DNA from: DAOMFB01 sp035519355
Lineage (GTDB): Bacteria; Acidobacteriota; Thermoanaerobaculia; UBA5066
Length of the DNA stretch: 11,144 nt
NCBI GenBank assembly: GCA_035519355.1
Contig: DATIWM010000139.1
Coordinates: 1-11,144, forward strand
Reading direction: 5' to 3'
Notes under the pieces: generated by a model
The model's database searches: none
Told to the model about the DNA's origin: nothing
What the model saw: only the letters and a program-made list of their open reading frames with translations
Program-made: the position numbers and the translations under genes
Shown: in pieces, positions 6,781 to 11,144 of the stretch
Layout: each line of letters starts with the position of its first letter
Position numbering within the stretch: the stretch's first letter is position 1

Positions 6781-7884
6781 TCAGCTTTCAGAGGGACGCT
6801 TCCCGACGAGGTCGAGGACCTTCAGGAGGAGCCCTCCGTGAGGGCGGAGCGAGAGCTCGCGCGGGCGGAGAAGCCGGACGCCGGGACGCGTCGCCCCGCG
6901 CGACGCGCGAGGACGTCCCGCCTCCGATTCCCGGAAGGGGGGAGGCGACGTTTCTTCTTCGAGCGCGAAAACGTCGACGAGATAGCGCCGGTTCATCACC
7001 GAATGCCGGAGCGCGCCGAGCGGCTCCAGCGTCGCCGCCTTCCGGCCCGCCACGTCTTCCCAGTTCCTTCGAAGAACGGTTGCAGGCCGTCTCCGCGCCG
7101 GGACGCGGAAGAGAGGCACGCAGAGCTGGCCCCGGACCAGATGGCCGTCTTCGACGAGGAGCATGCGCCCGCTGCGGAAGGCGAGTCCGGCCACAAGGTG
7201 GACGGTCCGGGGTTCTCGCGTCTTCGACGTCTTCGGAAACGACTCGGGCTTCCCCGTCTGTCGCCCGAGGCAGCCGGCCCTAATCGGACAGAGCTCACAT
7301 CGCGGCGCACGCGGCGTGCAGATCGTCGCCCCGAGCTCCATCAGCGCCTGGTTGGAGTCCCCCGGAGACGACGAGACGAGCGTCGCATCCGCCGCGGCCC
7401 GGATCCTCCGCTTCCCGGCGGCCGACTTCGGATCGAGGCAGAGGGCATGGACCCGGGCCAGGACGCGGGCGACGTTTCCGTCCACGACGGCGGCCGGGAC
7501 CCGGAAGCAGATCGACGCGACGGCCGCCGCCGTGTACGGCCCGACGCCGGGCAGGGCGCTCCACCCGTCGAGCGTCCGGGGGAAGGCGCCCGCCCGGGCG
7601 ACGGCCCGTGCGGCCCTGCGGAGATTCCGGGCGCGCGCGTAGTAGCCGAGGCCCGCCCACGCGGCGAGGACTTCCCGCTCGGGGGCCCTCCCGAGCGCTT
7701 CGACGGTCGGGAAGCGGGCGAGGAACCTCTTCCATCGCGGCGCGACCGTGGCCACGGTCGTCTGCTGGAGCATGATCTCGGAGACCCAGACCGCCCACGG
7801 ATCCTTCGTCCGCCGCCACGGGAGGTCGCGCCCCGCGACCCGGTACCACCGGAGGAGCGCGCGGCCGCGGGTCCGGTCAGTCAA
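6781..7884 (-). CDS. mutY: Adenine DNA glycosylase MutY
   Basis: 367 residues from a TTG start at 7884; no ATG or GTG in this frame lies before the first conserved motif. It removes adenine mispaired with 8-oxoguanine in base excision repair. The catalytic domain shows WVSEIMLQQT (33-42) with the catalytic Glu36, the helix-hairpin-helix LPGVGPYTAAAVAS (111-124), VVDGNVARVLAR (133-144) with Asp135, and the 4Fe-4S ligands Cys189, Cys196, Cys199 and Cys205 in the C-x6-C-x2-C-x5-C spacing of MutY/Nth. The C-terminal domain (about 226-365) is the NUDIX-like 8-oxoG recognition module: VAGLAFRSGRMLLVEDG, and LRHSVMNRRYLVDVF at the position of the Phe-Ser-His loop. An Arg/Pro-rich low-complexity insert lies at about 310-335. 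The start overlaps the end of the sigma factor gene by 8 bp, implying coupled translation. Confidence 0.95.
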   Translation of the reverse strand: MTDRTRGRALLRWYRVAGRDLPWRRTKDPWAVWVSEIMLQQTTVATVAPRWKRFLARFPTVEALGRAPEREVLAAWAGLGYYARARNLRRAARAVARAGAFPRTLDGWSALPGVGPYTAAAVASICFRVPAAVVDGNVARVLARVHALCLDPKSAAGKRRIRAAADATLVSSSPGDSNQALMELGATICTPRAPRCELCPIRAGCLGRQTGKPESFPKTSKTREPRTVHLVAGLAFRSGRMLLVEDGHLVRGQLCVPLFRVPARRRPATVLRRNWEDVAGRKAATLEPLGALRHSVMNRRYLVDVFALEEETSPPPFRESEAGRPRASRGATRPGVRLLRPRELSLRPHGGLLLKVLDLVGKRPSES

Positions 7885-8485
7885 GCTGCTTCTTGAGGCG
7901 GATGAGGCCCTGGCGGATGCGCGTCTTGATCGTGCCGAGGGGCTGACGGAGCTTCTCGGCGATCTCCACGTGTGTCAGCCCCTTGAAGAAGGCGAGCTCC
8001 ACCGCCTGCCGCTGGACGGGAGTGAGCGTCTTCATCGCCGCCCGCACGGCGTCGCGTGTCTGGCGGAACGACGCCACCTGGTCCGGTGACGCCCGCTCGT
8101 CGAGCGGGTCGAGGTTCACGCCGGGATCGTCGAACGAGATCGTCCGGTCCTCCCGCCGGTGCCGGGCCCGGAGGCGGTCGATGGCGCGCGAGCGGGCCAG
8201 GGTGAAGATCCAGGCGGGCGGAGCCCCGCGGGAGGGGTCGTAGCGGTCCGCCTGCCGCCAGACCTGCCAGAAGACGTCGAGCGCCACGTCCTCGGCTTCT
8301 TCGGCGTTCTGGAGGACCTTCCAGACGAGGGAGTAGACCGGCGAGGCATAGCGGCCGTGCAGGACATCGAGCGCCGATACGTCCCTGCCCCGGATCCGCT
8401 CGAGGAGCTCGAGGTCCGAGGCCGGCGGGCCGGAAGGGCCTCTCGGCGGCGGGGCGAGAGCTCGTATCCTGCGAATCATTCTCAT
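7877..8485 (-). CDS. ECF-type RNA polymerase sigma factor (SigK/ECF19-like)
   Basis: 202 residues from ATG 8485; a second ATG two codons later (8479) is an equally good start. Region sigma2 spans about 37-107, with YSLVWKVLQNAEEAEDVALD (51-70), VFWQVWRQADRYDPSRG (71-87), then AWIFTLARSRAIDRLRARHR (91-110) for -10 binding. Region sigma4 spans about 143-198, with LTPVQRQAVELAFFKGLTH and the helix-turn-helix EIAEKLRQPLGTIKTRIRQG (174-193), which binds -35 sequences. The GLTH-EIA and PLGTIKTRIR-GL pattern resembles SigK-type (ECF19) factors, usually held by a membrane anti-sigma factor of the RskA type. No anti-sigma gene is adjacent: mutY overlaps its 3' end and a CBM9-like gene lies upstream. 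Its signal and regulon are unknown. No clear Shine-Dalgarno sequence; the upstream stretch is pyrimidine-rich. Confidence 0.92.
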   Translation of the reverse strand: MRMIRRIRALAPPPRGPSGPPASDLELLERIRGRDVSALDVLHGRYASPVYSLVWKVLQNAEEAEDVALDVFWQVWRQADRYDPSRGAPPAWIFTLARSRAIDRLRARHRREDRTISFDDPGVNLDPLDERASPDQVASFRQTRDAVRAAMKTLTPVQRQAVELAFFKGLTHVEIAEKLRQPLGTIKTRIRQGLIRLKKQLD

Positions 8486-8489
8486 CGAG

Positions 8490-8495
8490 AGATTA
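8490..8495 (-). promoter_or_regulatory. Weak candidate -10 element (TAATCT) in the gap before the sigma factor gene
   Basis: The 31-bp gap between the CBM9-like gene and the sigma gene contains TAATCT (5 of 6 to TATAAT) on the minus strand, ending four bases before the first ATG and ten before the second. If used, transcription would begin inside the first codon and the second ATG (8479) would be the start, with a very short leader. There is no -35 match at normal spacing, and A/T-rich hexamers can occur by chance, so this is weak. Confidence 0.22.
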
Positions 8496-8516
8496 GCAGG
8501 AAGGGGGGAGGGCGAC

Positions 8517-9176
8517 CTAGAGCCGGAAGAGGGCCCGGGCGAACCGGGAGGGAACGTGGAAATCGGGCGGGGCGGACCGGAGGGTGGGCGACAGGGCGCC
8601 GAAGCGGGTCGAGGCGCCGCGGGCGATCCGGGTGGCGTTCAGGCGCCGCTCCTCGCCCGGCGCCGGCGCGCGACCTCCCGCCGAGAGCGCTTCCCACGGC
8701 ACGGAGATCCGGCAGCTCCAGCGCCGCCAGTCCGTCGGGACGCCGCCGGGCTCGCCGGCGATGGTCACCGAAAGCCCTTTGGGGAGCTTCCCGGGGACGA
8801 GCGTCCAGGTGGCGCGGCTGTCGTCGGGATTCCGGACCTCGGCGCCGTACCGTGCGCCCGCCGGGTTCACGACGATCTCCCGGTAGGCGACGGGATCTTC
8901 CGGCCGCGCGGCGAAGAGTTCCACGCACTCGTCCTCGAAGACCGCCCCGCCGTCGACGGCCCCGATCCGGAGCGGCGGCTCGGAAACGACTTCGAAGAGG
9001 ACGTGGAGCGCCGTCTGAGACGCGACGAATGCGACGGCCGCCTCCGGGTCGGCGGCCGCGCCGCCGCCGACGTCGAGAAGCGTGAGACGCCGCGCCGTCG
9101 CGAGCTCGCGATCGGCCGTCTCTTCGGCGACGAGGGCGATCTCCACGACCCGGACGCCGGCGGGGGTCACTTCCAC
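8517..9176 (-). CDS. CBM9-like (DOMON-type) carbohydrate-binding domain protein
   Basis: 219 residues from GTG 9176; GTG 9170, two codons later, overlaps the preceding TGA as GTGA and is an equally plausible start. Motifs fit the small family 9 carbohydrate-binding-like proteins (CBM9_2 type): ALHVLFEVVSEPP (56-68), the acidic strand EDECVELFAARP (81-92), YREIVVNPAGARYGAEV (98-114), WSCRISVPWEAL (153-164), LNATRIARG (179-187), and the closing segment FGALSPT...DFHVPSRFARALF (192-217), where FH-P-F is characteristic. The N-terminus is not hydrophobic and no signal peptide is visible, so as read the protein is cytoplasmic, unlike most extracellular carbohydrate-binding modules. No catalytic domain is attached. 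Its ligand may be a sugar, but this is a family inference. It overlaps the CHAD gene by 10 bp, so the two are likely co-translated. Confidence 0.7.
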   Translation of the reverse strand: MEVTPAGVRVVEIALVAEETADRELATARRLTLLDVGGGAAADPEAAVAFVASQTALHVLFEVVSEPPLRIGAVDGGAVFEDECVELFAARPEDPVAYREIVVNPAGARYGAEVRNPDDSRATWTLVPGKLPKGLSVTIAGEPGGVPTDWRRWSCRISVPWEALSAGGRAPAPGEERRLNATRIARGASTRFGALSPTLRSAPPDFHVPSRFARALFRL

Positions 9177-10051
9177 TCGATCTCGCGCGACGAGAGGCGC
9201 GACCGGAGCGCTCTCGCGGAGGCCTGCGCCCTGCGGAGCGCCAGGGCGGCGTCGCGCTCGAGCGGAACGACGAGGCTCCTCGCTCCCCGGCGGAGGGCCG
9301 GCGGGCCGGCGGCGGCCGCTTCGCCGACGAGGTGGATCAGCTCGATCCGGTCATGGGCGTCGCCCGCGACGTCCTGGAACCGCTGGAACTCCTTCAGAAG
9401 GCCGGGGACCCCGGGAACGAGGTCGCGGACGAACTCGAGGCCGTACCGGAGATCCTTGGCTGCGATCCGGAGGGCGTGCAGCGTGTCGCGCTCCGGCATG
9501 CCGGCGGCCAGGAGCCGGCTCCGCCGTTTGCGGAGGCGCCGGCGAACGAGCCGTGCGAGGCGCTCGTCGCTTCGGGACGGCAGGATTGCGGCGAAGGGAC
9601 GGCTGAAGCGCGACAGCTCCGCGTCGCGGATGGCGAAGGCGGCGCGGAGGGCCGTCAGCAGAAGGTGTCCGTCCCGCGAGGCCGGGGCGTCTCCGGCGGC
9701 GGGGGCGATCCGCTTCGCCAGCTTCAGCGCGACGGCGTGGCGCGCCGCGTCGCGGCGGAAGCGCGTCCCCAGGCGAGCCACACAGACCTCCAGCGTCCGC
9801 TGCGGCGAGAGGAACCGCCGGAGCTCGCGCGCCGTTCGCCGGAGGGGCTCTCCCGAGTCCGGGGACGGGAAGGAGCGCGTCAGCTTCGCCACGGCGGCCG
9901 TCCGGCGGAGGGCCACCCGGAGATCGTGGAGCACGCGCTCGTCGTCCAGCCGTTCGGCGCGGGCGAGAACCTCCTCGATCCGCGCCCGCTGGACGGAGAC
10001 GGCGGCGGCGAGGTGCGCCACGAGGGGGGGCGCAGCGCGGGAAGGGAACAC
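9167..10051 (-). CDS. CHAD-domain protein (probable polyphosphate-binding)
   Basis: 294 residues from GTG 10051. An AGGA seven bases upstream could act as ribosome binding site. CHAD domains are all-helical with basic, histidine-containing repeats; characterised members bind inorganic polyphosphate and can localise to polyphosphate granules. Here the two half-repeats are clear: VLHDLRVALRRTAAV (40-54) with H42, R45, R49 and R50, and LHALRIAAKDLRYGLEF (191-207) with H192, R195, K199 and R202. The family's closing motif is FQDVAGDAHDRIEL (225-238). Arg is very abundant. No CYTH/triphosphate tunnel domain is fused, although the two often occur together, so this is a CHAD-only protein, presumably cytoplasmic. 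It lies 9 bp after the ABC ATPase gene and overlaps the CBM9-like gene by 10 bp. The role in this context is unknown. Confidence 0.85.
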   Translation of the reverse strand: MFPSRAAPPLVAHLAAAVSVQRARIEEVLARAERLDDERVLHDLRVALRRTAAVAKLTRSFPSPDSGEPLRRTARELRRFLSPQRTLEVCVARLGTRFRRDAARHAVALKLAKRIAPAAGDAPASRDGHLLLTALRAAFAIRDAELSRFSRPFAAILPSRSDERLARLVRRRLRKRRSRLLAAGMPERDTLHALRIAAKDLRYGLEFVRDLVPGVPGLLKEFQRFQDVAGDAHDRIELIHLVGEAAAAGPPALRRGARSLVVPLERDAALALRRAQASARALRSRLSSREIEWK

Positions 10052-10057
10052 GCCGGT

Positions 10058-10063
10058 ATCCTA
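10058..10063 (-). promoter_or_regulatory. TAGGAT: candidate -10 element or ribosome binding site for the CHAD gene
   Basis: Minus-strand TAGGAT begins with the TAG stop of the ABC ATPase gene and ends exactly six bases before GTG 10051, the same geometry as at 1102-1107. It also contains AGGA, which could serve as a Shine-Dalgarno sequence with a 7-base spacer. Sequence alone does not decide between the two roles, and both are possible. No -35 match was seen. Confidence 0.35.
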
Positions 10064-11144
10064 CGCGTCGGCCGGCGCGTCCTCCCTTCGCCCGCCGAAG
10101 AGGCCGAGCTCGTCGGCCGCCGCATCGTAATCGAAGAGTTCCGCGAAGCGCCCCCAGTTCACGACGGTCTCGAAGAGCGCGGCGGCGTCGTCGGCCGGGA
10201 GCTCCGCCGCGAGGGCGTCGCGCACTTCCTCCCCGCGCCGGGGGACGTCGGGAGTCTCGGCGAGGAGTCGCACGACCGACGCGAAGGTCCCGAGCCCGAG
10301 GATCTGCCGCCGCACGATCCACCGGCGGTCCGCGGGCGGGGACGCGAGGTAGTGCCGGCCCAGCTCGGTCAGGAGGACACGCTGCCTCGGCGTGTCGACG
10401 AGGTCGAGCAGCTCGGCCCCCTTCACCACGGCGATCGTCCGCCCGAAGTCGTACTCGGTGATCCGGTCGAGAGCGAAGAGGTCCATCTCGCCGCCGTGGT
10501 CGAGGAGGATGTCGAGGAGGCCGCCCATCTCGCCGACCGAGGCGCGCGGGAGCGGCACGACGGGGGCCGGCTCCCGGCGCCCGGCCGGCGGGACGGGGAC
10601 CGGCTCTTCCTCCGGCAGGTGGACGCCGGTGACGGCGTCGTGGACCCGTTCCACCATCTTCAGGACGGCCGGGTCCCGGGTGGAGCGCGGGTGGGGGAGC
10701 GTGTTCTGGATCTCCTTCCGGACCGTCCCGGGGTTCGCCCCGAAGACGATGATCCGGTCGCCGAGATAGACGGCTTCCTCGATCAGGTGGGTGATCAGCA
10801 GCACCGATGAGAGGCCGGTCGAAGGGTCCCGGAAGAGACGGGCGACCTCGGAACGCAGAAGCTCCGAGGTGAGGACGTCGAGCGCGGAGAAGGGCTCGTC
10901 CATGCAGAGGAGCTCCGGCCCTCCCACGAGCGCGCGCGCGATGCCGACGCGCTGCTTCATCCCCCCCGAGAGCTCCTTCGGGTAGGCGCGCCCGTGCCCG
11001 CCGAGCCCCACCCGCTCGATCCCTTCCTTCACGCGGCGGTCCGCCTCGGACGCCTCGATCGGCCGGCCGGAGAGGCCGACGCGGACGTTCTCCTCCACGG
11101 TGAGCCAGGGGAAAAGCGCGAAGCTCTGGAAGACGACGGCCGCA
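10061..11144 (-). CDS. ABC transporter ATP-binding protein, nitrate/sulfonate/taurine (NitT/TauT) type, with C-terminal AAA-associated domain; 5' truncated
   Basis: Partial: the frame continues past the right edge, so the GTG at 11098 is internal. The sequence before it reads AAVVFQSFALFPWLTVEEN, the Q-loop region, and the Walker A motif lies outside the window. Visible motifs are the ABC signature LSGGMKQRVGIARAL, Walker B with catalytic Glu (LLCMDEPFSALD), and the switch histidine in SVLLITHLIEEAVYLGDRI. The NitT/TauT style of the core (FPWLTV, SGGMKQRV) supports an importer ATPase for nitrate, sulfonate, taurine or similar anions. After a Pro-rich linker there is a ~120-residue domain (GGLLDILLDHGGEMDLFALD, VLLTELGRHYLA, FETVVNWGRFAELFDYD) that fits the AAA-associated C-terminal domain of a subset of these ATPases. 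A permease gene is not visible and would be expected upstream, beyond the right edge. The stop lies 9 bp before the CHAD gene, suggesting an operon. Confidence 0.88.
   Translation of the reverse strand, partial: AAVVFQSFALFPWLTVEENVRVGLSGRPIEASEADRRVKEGIERVGLGGHGRAYPKELSGGMKQRVGIARALVGGPELLCMDEPFSALDVLTSELLRSEVARLFRDPSTGLSSVLLITHLIEEAVYLGDRIIVFGANPGTVRKEIQNTLPHPRSTRDPAVLKMVERVHDAVTGVHLPEEEPVPVPPAGRREPAPVVPLPRASVGEMGGLLDILLDHGGEMDLFALDRITEYDFGRTIAVVKGAELLDLVDTPRQRVLLTELGRHYLASPPADRRWIVRRQILGLGTFASVVRLLAETPDVPRRGEEVRDALAAELPADDAAALFETVVNWGRFAELFDYDAAADELGLFGGRREDAPADA

Noticed and set aside
5691..7283. Long plus-strand open frame opposite the polymerase/ligase and mutY genes
   Set aside because: Arg/Gly/Glu low-complexity translation spanning two real genes and their gap; no recognisable domain.
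8556..10810. Two long overlapping plus-strand open frames opposite the CBM9-like, CHAD and ABC ATPase genes
   Set aside because: Arg/Gly/Glu-rich translations without domains; the minus strand encodes conserved families throughout.

Overview
This is a GC-rich (roughly 70% by eye), almost fully coding bacterial window with ten protein genes and no RNA genes, CRISPR arrays or insertion sequences. Both ends cut through genes. The GC content, the gene types (ECF sigma factor, CHAD protein, CBM9-like protein, MaeB-type malic enzyme) and the frequent GTG/TTG starts would fit an acidobacterial or similar environmental lineage. No marker here fixes the phylum, so that is only an inference.

Layout, left to right. 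(1) The 3' half of a MaeB-type malic enzyme, its phosphotransacetylase-like domain, runs off the left edge and ends at a good stem-loop terminator. (2) A tightly coupled plus-strand operon follows: a membrane GT2 glycosyltransferase, a GT4 glycosyltransferase (GTGA overlap) and a polyprenyl glycosylphosphotransferase (ATGA overlap) that would start a lipid-linked polysaccharide. (3) Facing it across only 7 bp is an O-antigen polymerase/ligase-like membrane protein with a TPR-like tail, on the minus strand. (4) Upstream of that gene, all on the minus strand and closely packed, are (from the right edge) an ABC transporter ATPase of the nitrate/sulfonate/taurine type with a C-terminal AAA-associated domain, a CHAD-domain protein, a CBM9-like protein, an ECF sigma factor and MutY. 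The six minus-strand genes are separated by overlaps or by gaps of at most 31 bp and could share transcripts.

Functionally, the GT2-GT4-phosphotransferase operon and the convergent polymerase/ligase look like parts of one exopolysaccharide or O-antigen pathway: priming, sugar addition, then polymerisation or ligation. A flippase and export proteins are not in the window. The minus-strand run mixes transport, a probable polyphosphate-binding protein, a possible sugar-binding protein, a transcription factor and DNA repair.

The most interesting non-coding signal is a TANNNT hexamer placed 6-7 nt before three start codons: GT2, the polymerase/ligase and CHAD. Two of these have no Shine-Dalgarno sequence, and this is the arrangement of leaderless promoters. 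At the GT2 gene this hexamer sits directly before the maeB terminator, and the GTG start lies inside the terminator stem. I found no clear evidence of a wholly new multi-gene system.
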